From Saprospiraceae bacterium (GTDB lineage: Bacteria > Bacteroidota > Bacteroidia > Chitinophagales > Saprospiraceae), in NCBI GenBank assembly GCA_016710115.1, contig JADJLN010000004.1, forward strand, positions 1-64,000: a stretch of 64,000 nt of DNA, read 5' to 3'. Numbering within the stretch: the stretch's first letter is position 1; each line of letters starts with the position of its first letter. A model generated the notes under the pieces. The model saw only the letters and a program-made list of their open reading frames with translations. It did no database searches and was not told the origin of the DNA. The position numbers and the translations under genes are program-made. Below, one piece after another: positions 40,441-50,474 of this stretch.

Positions 40441-42089
40441 ATGATTGCCATGGCAAACGAACTACGTGATCTTACCCGGGAAATCGATCTCTCCCGCCAT
40501 GTGTCAGGCACTGGCCCACTTCGGTCTCAGCGTCCCCTGTATGTTGATTTCAAGCCTCCTTGCAATCATGCCTGCCCGGCTGGCGAAAACATTCAGGCCT
40601 GGCTTTCCCTGGCTCAATCGGGCGAGTATCATGCCGCCTTTGAAAAACTGATCGAAGAGAATCCCTTACCGGCCGTCCATGGTCGGGTGTGTTATCATCC
40701 CTGTGAAGAAAGCTGTAACCGCTCCGCATTGGACAGCCCGGTCAGTATCCATGCAGTAGAGAGGTTTTTAGGGGATATGGCGATCCGCGAAGGCTGGTTG
40801 GTGCCGCCATCCACACATCGAACAGGAAAACGGGTCATGGTGGTTGGCGCAGGTCCAAGCGGACTCTCCGCTGCCTGGCATTTATCCCGGATGGGGCATG
40901 ATGTCCAGGTGTTTGAAGCGGGTCCTGTGGCCGGCGGAATGATGCATTTTGGCATTCCTGCATATCGATTACCCAGAGAGGTGTTGATAGCAGAAGTGTC
41001 CCGGATCCAGGCGGCAGGTGTCCATTTTCACTACAATCACAAGATTGAGAACCTGGCATTGGAAAAGGCAAAGGGAATGTTTGATGCCGTCTTTATTGCA
41101 GTCGGTGCTCACCTTTCTAAAAAGGTCCATATCCCCGCAAGAGATGCCGGTAAAGTCATGGACGCTGTCCGTTTTCTCCATGATGCTGAAACAGGGCCAC
41201 CCCCGCAACTCGGCCGGCGTGTTGCTGTATATGGCGGTGGAAACACGGCTATGGACGCTGCCCGAACGGCCCTGCGGATGGGAGCAGATGAGGCCATGAT
41301 CATCTATCGCCGCGATCGGGAACATATGCCTGCCCATGACTTTGAGGCAGACGAAGCCCTTGCCGAAGGCGTGAAGATTCATTGGTTGAGGTCCATCAAA
41401 TCACTGGATACCGGAGAGGTCCTGGTCGAGAAAATGGCGCTGGAGGACGGCAAACCCGTGCCGACCGGTGAGTTTGAAACCCTGGAAGCGGATACGGTCA
41501 TCTTGGCACTCGGCCAGGAAACGGATACTGCATTTTTACATGCCATCCCGGGTATCCAGTTTAAAAGGACGGCACTGTGATCGTCGGGACCGATATGATG
41601 ACGGGAGAACCGGGCATTTTTGCAGGCGGAGATATGGTTCCCAGTGAACGAACGGTGACCGTTGCTACCGGACATGGGAAAAAGGCGGCGAGGTTTATTG
41701 ACGCCTATCTGCGAGGTGAACCGTACATCAAACCGGTCAGTCAGCCGTTGGTCGGACTGGATCAGTTACAGATCTGGTTCCGCACCTTTTCCCCGACAAT
41801 GCGTCAGGACCATCTGGCTCCGGAACTGGCTGCCGGAGGCTTTGATGAGATCGTTGCCGGGCTGGACGAACAGGCCGCAAGATATGAGGCCCGGCGATGT
41901 CTTTCCTGCGGGAACTGTTTCGAATGTGACAGCTGCTTCGGGGCATGTCCGGAAGGGGCGATCATCAAGCTCGGACCCGGAAAACGGTATCGATTTGATT
42001 TTGACAAATGTACCGGTTGTGGGGTATGTGTGGAGCAATGCCCTTGCCATGCCATTGATCTGATCCCCGAGCATGGAAATGCCGATTGA
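40441..42089 (+). CDS. GltD-like NAD(P)H-dependent flavoprotein with ferredoxin tail (one frameshift)
   Basis: About 550 residues. The N-terminal Fe-S domain has CNHACPAGENIQAW and CYHPCEESCNR. A pyridine-nucleotide-disulfide-type FAD/NAD(P) module follows: VMVVGAGPSGLSAAWHL and VAVYGGGNTAMDAARTAL. The C-terminal 2x[4Fe-4S] domain has CLSCGNCFECDSCFGACP and CTGCGVCVEQCPCHAIDL. A one-base shift near 41570 splits the protein between IPGIQFK and GTVIVGTDMMTGEPGIFAGGD. It would move electrons between NAD(P)H and ferredoxin. Its end overlaps the pyruvate:ferredoxin oxidoreductase gene, so coupling between the two enzymes is likely (inference). A start at 40450 is also possible. Confidence 0.85.
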
Positions 42090-45000
42090 CCAATCCAGAT
42101 TGAACGCTATGAAAGACAATCCTGCTGTGATCACTCTCGATGCAAACGAGGCAACTGCCTGGGTGGCCTATCGGGTCAACGAGGTCTGCGCCATCTATCC
42201 CATCACACCCTCCTCACCGATGGCTGAATTATGTGATGAATGGGCAACAAAGGGGATCCCCAATATCTGGGGAGGTATCCCAGAAGTCATTGAGATGCAG
42301 CATGAAGGTGGAGCAGCCGGTGCCGTCCATGGAGCCTTGCAAGGAGGATCGATGACCACGACGTTCACGGCATCCCAGGGGTTGATGTTGATGTTGCCGA
42401 ATCTGTACAAGATCGCCGGTGAATTGACACCCACTGTCATTCATGTTGCAGCCCGATCTCTGGCAGCCCAGGCTCTTTCCATTTTTGGCGATCACTCCGA
42501 TGTCATGGCTGCCCGGACTACCGGGATGGCTCTGCTGTGTTCGGCCAGTGTACAGGAAGCACATGATCTGGCGATCATCGCCCAGGCTGCTACGCTGCGG
42601 AGTCGGGTTCCATTCATTCACTTTTTTGACGGATTCCGAACCTCTCATGAAGTCAGCAAGATCCACATGATGGATGACCATGTGATTCGTGCCATGATCG
42701 ATGATACCCTGGTGCATGACCATCGGCGACGGGCGCTTAATCCGGAACGGCCATTTATTCGAGGCACAGCCCAGAATCCGGATGTCTATTTTCAGGGAAG
42801 AGAAACCGTCAATCGTTTTTACGAGGAGACTTCCGGGATTGTCCAGGAGGCCATGAATGCCTTTGCCACCTTGTCCGGAAGGCAGTATGAGCTATTCACC
42901 TATACCGGGGCTTCGGATGCCGAAAAGGTGATCGTGATCATGGGATCGGGTGGAGAGACAGCTGCAGAAACGGCCCTCGAAATCAATCGCAGGGGTGGGC
43001 GAGTAGGGGTGATCCAGGTCAGGCTGTACCGGCCTTTTTCGAAACCCGATTTGCTGCTCGCGTTACCGGCCACCACGAAAGCAATCGCGGTGTTGGATCG
43101 CACAAAGGAGCCGGGCGCAGGGGGTGAGCCACTCTATCTCGATGTGCTGGGGGCCTTGTCGGAAGCAGTCATGGATGGCCAGTTACCCCGTTTGCCCCGG
43201 GTCATTGGCGGGCGCTACGGTCTGTCATCCAAAGAGTTCACACCGGCCATGGTGAACGCCATTTTTACCGAATTGGGAAAGGAGCAGCCCTTGAATCACT
43301 TTACGATTGGCATTCACGACGATGTCACCCATACCAGTCTCGAGGTTGATCCTGGCTTCACATTGGACGAATCGAAATGGACACAGGCTTTATTCTACGG
43401 CCTCGGAGCAGATGGCACGGTGGGAGCCAATAAAAACAGTATCAAGATCATCGGGGAAAACACGGACCTCTATGCTCAGGGCTATTTTGTCTATGACTCT
43501 AAAAAAAGTGGCGCTCGCACGGTGTCCCATTTGCGTTTTGGGACTGCACCCATTCGGGCACCCTATCTGATCCGGGAAGCGGATTTTATCGGGTGTCATC
43601 AATTCCGATTTCTCGACCATGTGGAAATGGTCCACCAGCTCAAACCGGGTGGGACATTGTTGATCAATTCACATTATTCCACGATGGAAATCTGGCAACA
43701 TATCCCGGGTGAAGTCCAGGAGGCTTTGTTGGCTAAAAAAGCCAGGGTTTTTCTCATCGATGCAAACACAGTAGCACGAGATACGGGAATGGGCAACCGG
43801 ATCAATACCATCATGCAGACCTGTTTCTTTGCCATTTCCGGTGTCCTGCCACGAGAGGAAGCAATTCGGCAGATCAAGAAGGCAATCGAGAAAACCTATT
43901 TTAAAAAGGGACCATCCGTTATTCAGAAAAATTTCAAAGCGGTCGACCAGACCCTGGAAAACCTGTTTGAATTGAGCTTGCCTAATCAGTCAACCAACGC
44001 CCGGAAAGTTGGCACAAACCTGTCCGAAGGCGCCCCTGCGTTTGTGAGGGAGGTGACCGCTCGCATGCTGGCCGGACATGGCGATGATCTGCCGGTAAGC
44101 CTGTTGCCTGTCGATGGAACGTACCCCAGCGGAACGACAAAATGGGAAAAACGCAACATCGCCGATCTCATCCCTGTCTGGGACAGCGAGCTCTGTATCC
44201 AGTGCGGGAATTGCAGTTTTGTCTGCCCGCACAGCGTGATCCGGGCCAAATATTACCATAGTGAACGCCTGGTCGGCGCGCCGGAGGGATTCAAATCTGC
44301 TCAGATCAATGCCCGCGGATATCCGGAGACACGATTTACGCTGGATGTGTATCTGGAGGATTGCACCGGGTGCAACCTTTGCGTCGAAGCATGTCCGGTG
44401 TCTGATCCTGAAAACCGCGACCGTCGTGCGATTAATCTGGAGGACAAGTCACCGCGTACGGAATCTGCCAAGGCACATCTGGATTTTTTCGAACAGATTC
44501 CGTTGAATGACCGGAGCCGGATCAATTACAACACGGTGCATGGCGTTCAGTTTCTGGAGCCACTCTTCGAGTTCTCGGGCGCCTGTGCCGGCTGCGGTGA
44601 AACGCCGTATATCAAGGTGCTCACCCAGTTATTTGGCGATCGCCTTGTCGTGGCGAATGCCACCGGCTGCTCCTCCATTTACGGAGGCAACCTGCCCACG
44701 ACTCCCTGGACGGTAAACCGGGAAGGAAGAGGTCCGGCCTGGTCCAATTCGCTGTTCGAGGACAATGCCGAATTCGGCCTGGGTATGCGGGTCAGTGCCG
44801 ATAAATTGAGAGAGACAGCAAGGCGTTTGGTGAGCGAATTACGGCACGAGATCGGCGAACATCTTTCTTCCGACCTTCTGGAGGCGGATCAGAAAGAAGA
44901 GGTGGGCATTGCACTGCAGCGCGCACGTGTTGCCGATTTGCAGGAGCGTCTGATGGCCATTCGTGATCCTCGGGCGCGCAGTCTGGCCAGTCTGGGCGAC

Positions 45001-45681
45001 CACCTGGTGAAACGCAGTGTCTGGTTGGTGGGTGGAGATGGATGGGCATACGATATTGGTTCATCGGGTCTGGATCATGTGCTGGCCAGTGGCCGGAATG
45101 TAAATGTACTGGTCCTCGATACGGAAGTCTACTCCAACACAAGTGGTCAGATGTCCAAAGCCACACCGACTGCAGCCACAGCAAAATTTGCTGCAGGTGG
45201 GAAGCGGGTGGGGAAAAAAGACCTGGCCCTGCAGGCGATTTCCTATGGGAATGTGTATGTCGCCCAGGTCGCCATGGGAGCCAATCCGCAACACACGCTA
45301 CTGGCGTTTCGGGAAGCGGAAGCCTATGATGGTCCGAGTCTGATCCTGGCGTACAGCCATTGTATCGCCCATGGCATAGACATGACCAAAGGCCTGACCC
45401 AGCAGGACCTTGCTGTAAAAAGCGGCTACTGGCCATTACTGCGATATCATCCCGGATTGCGCAAATCAGGCCATCGCCCCTTTGTCCTGGATTCGCCAAG
45501 GCCCACGATCAGCCTCAAAGATTACGCATACAATGAATTGCGCTACAAGATCCTCACCCGGACAAATCCTGAAGAGGCAGAACGACTCATGACTCTCGCC
45601 CAGGAAATCGCCGATCTTCGTTGGCGGACCTACGAAGAGATGGCCGGATTTGACGCATCTTCTTTCGCTCCTATGGGATAA
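42073..45681 (+). CDS. nifJ: Pyruvate:ferredoxin (flavodoxin) oxidoreductase
   Basis: 1202 residues as given; the ATG at 42109 (MKDNPAVITLDANEA) may be the true start because homologues begin there. Domains in order: pyruvate-binding domain I with YPITPSSPMAELCDEW; domain II; catalytic gamma domain (GLGADGTVGANKNSIKIIGE); two [4Fe-4S] clusters CIQCGNCSFVC and CTGCNLCVEACP; CAGCGETPY near the TPP domain; TPP motif GDGWAYDIGSSGLDHVLASG. The frame is intact. It decarboxylates pyruvate to acetyl-CoA with reduction of ferredoxin, in the cytoplasm. Neighbours are a GltD-like reductase and a DHOD-like protein in the same direction. Confidence 0.95.
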   Translation: MEMPIDQSRLNAMKDNPAVITLDANEATAWVAYRVNEVCAIYPITPSSPMAELCDEWATKGIPNIWGGIPEVIEMQHEGGAAGAVHGALQGGSMTTTFTASQGLMLMLPNLYKIAGELTPTVIHVAARSLAAQALSIFGDHSDVMAARTTGMALLCSASVQEAHDLAIIAQAATLRSRVPFIHFFDGFRTSHEVSKIHMMDDHVIRAMIDDTLVHDHRRRALNPERPFIRGTAQNPDVYFQGRETVNRFYEETSGIVQEAMNAFATLSGRQYELFTYTGASDAEKVIVIMGSGGETAAETALEINRRGGRVGVIQVRLYRPFSKPDLLLALPATTKAIAVLDRTKEPGAGGEPLYLDVLGALSEAVMDGQLPRLPRVIGGRYGLSSKEFTPAMVNAIFTELGKEQPLNHFTIGIHDDVTHTSLEVDPGFTLDESKWTQALFYGLGADGTVGANKNSIKIIGENTDLYAQGYFVYDSKKSGARTVSHLRFGTAPIRAPYLIREADFIGCHQFRFLDHVEMVHQLKPGGTLLINSHYSTMEIWQHIPGEVQEALLAKKARVFLIDANTVARDTGMGNRINTIMQTCFFAISGVLPREEAIRQIKKAIEKTYFKKGPSVIQKNFKAVDQTLENLFELSLPNQSTNARKVGTNLSEGAPAFVREVTARMLAGHGDDLPVSLLPVDGTYPSGTTKWEKRNIADLIPVWDSELCIQCGNCSFVCPHSVIRAKYYHSERLVGAPEGFKSAQINARGYPETRFTLDVYLEDCTGCNLCVEACPVSDPENRDRRAINLEDKSPRTESAKAHLDFFEQIPLNDRSRINYNTVHGVQFLEPLFEFSGACAGCGETPYIKVLTQLFGDRLVVANATGCSSIYGGNLPTTPWTVNREGRGPAWSNSLFEDNAEFGLGMRVSADKLRETARRLVSELRHEIGEHLSSDLLEADQKEEVGIALQRARVADLQERLMAIRDPRARSLASLGDHLVKRSVWLVGGDGWAYDIGSSGLDHVLASGRNVNVLVLDTEVYSNTSGQMSKATPTAATAKFAAGGKRVGKKDLALQAISYGNVYVAQVAMGANPQHTLLAFREAEAYDGPSLILAYSHCIAHGIDMTKGLTQQDLAVKSGYWPLLRYHPGLRKSGHRPFVLDSPRPTISLKDYAYNELRYKILTRTNPEEAERLMTLAQEIADLRWRTYEEMAGFDASSFAPMG

Positions 45682-45689
45682 CCCTTCAT

Positions 45690-45827
45690 TCAAATCTCCT
45701 TCCCTCATAACCTCCTTCCCTCATAACCTCCTTCCCTCATAACCTCCTTCCCTCATAACCTCATAACCTCCTCCTCCTCTCCATAACTCCATAACTCCTT
45801 AACTCCTCCACTCCTTAACTCAATAAA
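45690..45827. repeat. Simple tandem repeat CATAACCTCCTTCCCT
   Basis: Four near-perfect 16-base copies of CTCCTTCCCTCATAAC, degenerating into ATAACTCC/TTAACTCC units right up to the start of the DHOD-like gene. Non-coding; similar pyrimidine-rich phrases occur at 31595-31615. It occupies the whole nifJ-DHOD spacer. Confidence 0.75.
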
Positions 45828-46818
45828 ATGGATCTCCGTACAACCTATATGGGTCTCGAACTCTCCTCACCGATCGTCGTATCGGCATGCCCGCTTTCTG
45901 AGAATCTGGAGAACATCCTGCACATGGAAGATGCGGGGGCAGGTGCTGTTGTGCTTTTCTCCCTGTTTGAAGAGCAGATCAGAAAGAGAGGATGCATTGA
46001 TGGATGTCGTGCTGGAAAACACGGTCAATATGCATCCGGAGGCGTCCGGGTATTTTCCGGATTTTGATGACTATCATGTCGGATCGGAAGCCTATCTGAA
46101 TCTCATTCGTCAGGCCAAAGCCCGAGTGGATATTCCGATTATCGGCAGCCTCAACGGGATCAGCAGTGAAGGGTGGATCGATTATGCGCGGCAAATGGAA
46201 CAGGCAGGCGCAGACGGGATCGAGATGAACATCTTCTTTATCCCGGCAGATGTCGGTATCCGTTCACAGGATGTCGAAAGTCGATATCTGGATATCGTGC
46301 GCATCGTCCGCAAGACGGTCTCCATTCCTGTAGCTGTCAAGTTGAATCCGTATTTCAGTGCCATGGGAACCATGGCAGCAGACCTGCGTGATGCCGGAGC
46401 AGATGCATTGGTACTGTTTAACCGATTCTATCAACCAGACATTGATATCGAGCGATTGCGTCTGGTATCTGACCTCCAGTATTCTGTCGCCAATGAGATC
46501 CGGTTGCCCTTGTTGTGGATCGCCATCCTTCATGGCCGAGTGCCTGTTTCACTGGCTGCAACCACGGGAGTGCAAACTGCAGATGAGGTGGTCAAGTATA
46601 TCCTTGCCGGTGCGGATGTGGCGATGACTGCATCTTCGCTCTACAAGCATGGCATCGACTATCTCCATCAGATGAACAAGGACCTGGCCAGCTGGATGGA
46701 ACGGCATCAGTTCGGGACTATCGACGCGTTCAAAGGGGTGATGAGCCAGAAGAATATTGCTGACCCCACGGCTTACGAACGGGCAAATTATATCAAGATC
46801 CTGGAAGGGCAGAAGTGA
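45828..46818 (+). CDS. Dihydroorotate-dehydrogenase-like protein (one frameshift)
   Basis: About 330 residues when joined. It starts MDLRTTYMGLELSSPIVVSA with CPLSENLENI, shifts frame near 45990, and continues KVDIPIIGSLNGIS-like TIM-barrel strands (RVDIPIIGSLNGISSEGWID; GADGIEMNIFFIPADV; IPVAVKLNPYFSAM; GADALVLFNRFYQ; GVQTADEVVKYILAGADVAM). It belongs to the DHOD-like group often linked to nifJ rather than to the pyrimidine pathway; FMN-binding is expected. The true substrate is unknown. The indel lies in a run of AGAAAGAGAG. Confidence 0.85.
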
Positions 46819-46990
46819 CGTTGAGACTTTGGGACGGAGGGACGAAGAGACGTTGAGACTTTGGGACTTTGAGACGGAGAGACGAAGAGACGCAGGGACG
46901 GAGAGATTGAAAAATCTGGAATGTCTGCTCGCTGTGGCGGGAGGAATGAAGGAATCAAGAGGTGGCTTTGAGACGGAGGGTTTGAGGAAT
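46819..46990. repeat. Degenerate tandem repeat GACGTTGAGACTTTGGGACGGAG
   Basis: Purine-rich repeats built from GACGGAGGGACGAAGAGACG and TTGAGACTTTGGGAC, running directly from the stop of the DHOD-like gene. Every frame is open but low-complexity; I see no gene. Confidence 0.7.
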
Positions 46991-47078
46991 TTAAGGGGTG
47001 ACTCTCGTCGCCCGGAATGACAAATTGTGAAATTGGAAGTCGGAAATCGGAAAGTGACCTTGCCAGGAAATGGCTACA

Positions 47079-47166
47079 AGCCCTGAAGGGGCGCAAGAAC
47101 AGAGCATTGGGCGGCGCCCAATGACATTGGGCCGACCTGATCTAAAGCCCTGAAGGGGCGCAAGAA
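47079..47166. repeat. Modular palindromic intergenic repeat, copy 2
   Basis: Two identical boxes AGCCCTGAAGGGGCGCAAG (47079-47097 and 47146-47164) flank a perfect hairpin CATTGGGC-GGC-GCCCAATG at 47105-47123. It shares box type and layout with copy 1 near 31.5 kb, but has a different central hairpin. Confidence 0.7.
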
Positions 47167-47316
47167 ATGGGAAATAAAAAATGAAGAATGCGGAAGTCGA
47201 ACGTGGAAATCGGAAGTTGGCGGGTGGCCTTAGTCGCCATAGCAATTTACCATTTGAACGAAAAAATCTAAACCTGTCTGCCGTGATGGAAACGAATAAA
47301 GGAATAAATCGGCCTA

Positions 47317-47891
47317 TCACTCATTCATTACGGATGCGACTCGTTGTTGCAAGGCTGGCAGGACGCTTTCTTCAAACCATGGATTTTTTTTCATCCAGAT
47401 CTGGTTCCGGGGAGATGGATGGATCAATGGAAAACGATCAGGCAGAAAATTCTGAAAATGCTCGACGTTCGCTGTTATCGTTGGGGATGCCTGTTTTCCA
47501 GGTAGGCGGTTTGTGCATACATCCCGATCAGGAGAGTCAATTGAATAGCTGGCATTTTCGCCAATAAAGCCGGATGCCATTGAGGGGCACATTCTGGGCG
47601 GGGAGGAAGGTCACCAGACTTCCCTTTTCCCGGATAACAGAAGCCCATGGGCAGGAAGGCAAAGAGACTGGCATCGTAAAACTCTTCCCTGGTCACCCCC
47701 AGCCAGTCGCGAAGTCGGTCACCACTTTTGTCATCCCAGGGGATACCACGTTGATGGGTCTTTTCGCCAGGGGCCTGTCCGATGATCACGATGCGTGACC
47801 GGATACTTGCCTGGAGAAGAGGGCGGGGCCCAAGCGAAAGAAAGGCTGCACAAGTGGTACATTGGCGAACTTGATGTAGTAAATCTTCCAT
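47317..47891 (-). CDS. Uracil-DNA glycosylase family protein (frameshifted)
   Basis: About 190 residues. The N-terminus MEDLLHQVRQCTTCAAFLSL has a CxxC pair; VIIGQAPGEKTHQRGIPWDD followed by KSGDRLRDWLG is the family-4/5-like UDG active-site pattern. PRPECAPQWHPALLAKMP and LIGMYAQTAYLEN follow. After an indel near 47490 the C-terminus PLIHPSPRNQIWMKKNPWFE with the HPSPRN motif ends at 47317. It excises damaged or deaminated bases from DNA. A single indel restores the whole protein, so it is probably functional. Confidence 0.85.
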
Positions 47892-47910
47892 TTCGGCTAC
47901 TTGAGGGGTA

Positions 47911-48240
47911 CTAGTCGAAGATCATCACCGTGGCACCAACCGATGAGCTGGCCCGATGTGGCTGTCGCCCATCGCCTACAATATAAGTCATGCCAGCATT
48001 CATGACCATAGTTTCAGCCCCCTGGTGTTCCAGCATCAACTGCCCCTCCAGAATCTGGACGATATGCCCTTTCTCACACCAGTGATCAGCCAGATATCCC
48101 GGACTGTATTGTGCCAGGCGAATTTTGATTTCTCCAGCTTCCATTTGTTGAAAGGTCACTTCGCCCCGTTCGCCGGGATGGACAGTGTGGGAAATTTCTT
48201 TCCAATCGATCGCTAATGGGTCAGGCAGGTGGATATTCAT
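47911..48240 (-). CDS. DHCW-motif cupin-fold protein
   Basis: 109 residues. Cupin strands include IRLAQYSPGYLADHWCEKGH, IVQILEGQLMLEHQG and MTYIVGDGRQPHRASS. The ADHWCEKGH segment is the marker of the small DHCW cupin family of unknown function. It starts just before the VOC gene ends, on the same strand with a 6-base gap, forming a pair with it. Confidence 0.85.
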   Translation of the reverse strand: MNIHLPDPLAIDWKEISHTVHPGERGEVTFQQMEAGEIKIRLAQYSPGYLADHWCEKGHIVQILEGQLMLEHQGAETMVMNAGMTYIVGDGRQPHRASSSVGATVMIFD

Positions 48241-48246
48241 CTGGAG

Positions 48247-48639
48247 TCAATTTGAAGGGAGTGGCTTGACTGGAGTGGTCAGTTCGATTTGATGCCCGTC
48301 AGGATCATGCAAATACAGCGAGTGAAAATAGACATGATCCTGGATGGTGTACGGGATTTGCAGATGGTCAAAATGAGCTTGTGCCCGGGCGAAATTCTCC
48401 CCGTCCACCCGAAAAGCAATGTGATCGATCCGGACTGACCTCGGGTCGTGATCATCCGGATCGCCTTTTGGCGGGAAGATGGCGATACCCTGATCGCCCG
48501 ACATCATCATGATCGGGTAGGGGTCCCATTCGGGGATGGGGAACCGTTTCAGCCCCAGGACGTCCATATACCAACGGGCACTGCGTTCCGGATCGGTAGC
48601 CCGGATGGCGACATGGTCGATATGTTGGAGTTGGATCAA
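48247..48639 (-). CDS. VOC-family (glyoxalase-like) protein
   Basis: 130 residues with the two-module VOC pattern: IDHVAIRATDPERSARWYMD, VLGLKRFPIP, then VRIDHIAFRVDGENFARAQA and LYLHDPDGHQIELTTP. His and Glu metal ligands are in place (IDHVAI, IDHIAF, HQIELT). Substrate unknown; such proteins include glyoxalase I and fosfomycin-resistance-like enzymes. Pairs with the DHCW cupin. Confidence 0.88.
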   Translation of the reverse strand: MIQLQHIDHVAIRATDPERSARWYMDVLGLKRFPIPEWDPYPIMMMSGDQGIAIFPPKGDPDDHDPRSVRIDHIAFRVDGENFARAQAHFDHLQIPYTIQDHVYFHSLYLHDPDGHQIELTTPVKPLPSN

Positions 48640-48657
48640 TGTTTCTGGATTAACGCA

Positions 48658-50283
48658 TCAATCTGTCAAGATAAGGACACCGGTATAGATCTGTTTATCA
48701 TCAGTGTGCATTTTAAAGGGATAGGGTCCAGCAGGAAAGTGAGCTCGTTGGACCAAGAACCCACCCGGCACCCGGGAAATCGGAAAGTGAATGATCTGAC
48801 CAGCTGCATTTGTGATTCGGATGCTGACATTTGAATCAGTGCAAGCTTCGCAAAGAATCATTGTCTGGTCAATCCATGGATTAGGGGAGATGCTCCAGGT
48901 CCTGGGTGAGGAAGGAGTCAGTACATTCAGGATCTGGAATTCATACGCCCCGATATCCACGCCATTCCCCTGCGGTCGGGTGACCCCGTCCCGATCAACA
49001 GGCGGTGCAACTGAAGCATCACCCTGATCGATGGCGGAACTCCCCGCAAGGAGGTGAAAGTCATACATGAGGGGATCCATAAATTGCGCACTATACTCGG
49101 CGGTGCCGGGGAAGGTCAGATTGTGACTCTGTTCGCCGTCCACGACAAAGGTGTTGGCAATATTGTTTTTCACCACACACCCTTCACTGGGCGTCCCATC
49201 CTTGTTGTCCTGTACCCGGATCCAGGACGGCCCCGGTGTCAAGCCCGGTGTCGGGTCGAGGACGGTATTGTTGATGATCCGACAATTGTACGCCCCATAC
49301 AGGGAAATGCCATGCCAGTGATCGACCGAAATCACATTGTTTTCAATAACCCAATCCGTGAACGGACCGTCAAAGCATCCGATCCCCTGAAGGGGTCCTC
49401 TGAACGGCTGATCCGGATCGTCATAATTCAGAATGGTGTTTCCCCGGATCACGATATCTGATACATCATATGTGCCCAGGTTAAACGACTGGATGCCATC
49501 GTCATGATTGTCATCGATATCAAAACAATTTTTGATCAGGTTGCCCTCGATCAACTGGTGTGCCCCCAGGGCACGCATCCCGTCTCCGGCAAAATTGATG
49601 ACTTGATTGTTTCGGGCTACCAGACTGTCGCCGACAAGACTGATGCCCATGTAGATATTGGTCACGAGATTATCCTCGATCAGCACATGATCCCCGTTTA
49701 CGTTGATCCCGTTGGTGACCCGGTCCAGCCATTCCTGCTGGCTCCAGTTCCAGGCATCCTCTCCGCTGCGGATCAGGCAATTCCGGATCTCCACATGATC
49801 GGCAGGGCCCCGCCAGCCGTGAGATTCGATGAATACAAGATGGTCATCTGTGTAGAATCCGTAAGGTTCGGAACTGATCTGAACGCCTTCAATACGCCAG
49901 TAGGCAGAAGAACGAAGGTGGAGGAATTCCAGTATGGGGGTCTGGTCTGCACCGGCTATGATGGTGATGTAGCCGGTGTTGACATGCCGGTCGATCTCCA
50001 CCGCCCCATGCAATCCACTCAGTAAGATCAGCGTATCTCCAGCCTGAACGGGTGCACCCACATTTTTGGGAATGAGTTTGCTATTGACCGGGTCATAGGG
50101 GAGGGGGGAATATTCCTGCGTCTCCACAATGTTGGCCAGGATGACCTCTTCCAGTGAGGGCCAGGGAGCCGCCAGCGTGCCGGGGTTATTCAGACTGCCA
50201 TTGACCGGATCGAGGTAGAAAGTGGCTGCTATACCAGGCAGGGCAATGAAAATGGTGAAGGTGATCGCAAGCCAGGTTCGCAT
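48658..50283 (-). CDS. Secreted right-handed beta-helix protein with T9SS sorting domain
   Basis: 541 residues, intact. Signal peptide (MRTWLAITFTIFIALPGIAA); then the parallel beta-helix with repeated NxI-type coils (VEIRNCLIRSGEDAWNW; VLIEDNLVTNIYMGISLVGD; WVIENNVISVDHWHGISLYG). A 'choice-of-anchor Q' type end follows (GSSAIDQGDASVAPPVDRDG; GVDIGAYEFQ), and finally a T9SS domain (WSISPNPWIDQTMILCEACT). Beta-helix proteins with this layout often bind or cleave polysaccharide; no catalytic residues can be assigned. It is surface or extracellular via T9SS. Confidence 0.85.
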   Translation of the reverse strand: MRTWLAITFTIFIALPGIAATFYLDPVNGSLNNPGTLAAPWPSLEEVILANIVETQEYSPLPYDPVNSKLIPKNVGAPVQAGDTLILLSGLHGAVEIDRHVNTGYITIIAGADQTPILEFLHLRSSAYWRIEGVQISSEPYGFYTDDHLVFIESHGWRGPADHVEIRNCLIRSGEDAWNWSQQEWLDRVTNGINVNGDHVLIEDNLVTNIYMGISLVGDSLVARNNQVINFAGDGMRALGAHQLIEGNLIKNCFDIDDNHDDGIQSFNLGTYDVSDIVIRGNTILNYDDPDQPFRGPLQGIGCFDGPFTDWVIENNVISVDHWHGISLYGAYNCRIINNTVLDPTPGLTPGPSWIRVQDNKDGTPSEGCVVKNNIANTFVVDGEQSHNLTFPGTAEYSAQFMDPLMYDFHLLAGSSAIDQGDASVAPPVDRDGVTRPQGNGVDIGAYEFQILNVLTPSSPRTWSISPNPWIDQTMILCEACTDSNVSIRITNAAGQIIHFPISRVPGGFLVQRAHFPAGPYPFKMHTDDKQIYTGVLILTD

Positions 50284-50474
50284 TGGGGTTTTCTTTTCGG
50301 ATAGACTGTAAACTTAAACTAACTGCTGCCTGGGGGTTTGATAACGTTCCGGACTACCCGACGGCAAGATGACGGCCAATTGTCTTTGCCAAAGAATTGT
50401 TCTTTAAAGTTAATGTCTTTATTTTCTAAGTTTAAATCCCTGCTTGTGTGGTACCCTTTGTTCTAAAAAGTATT

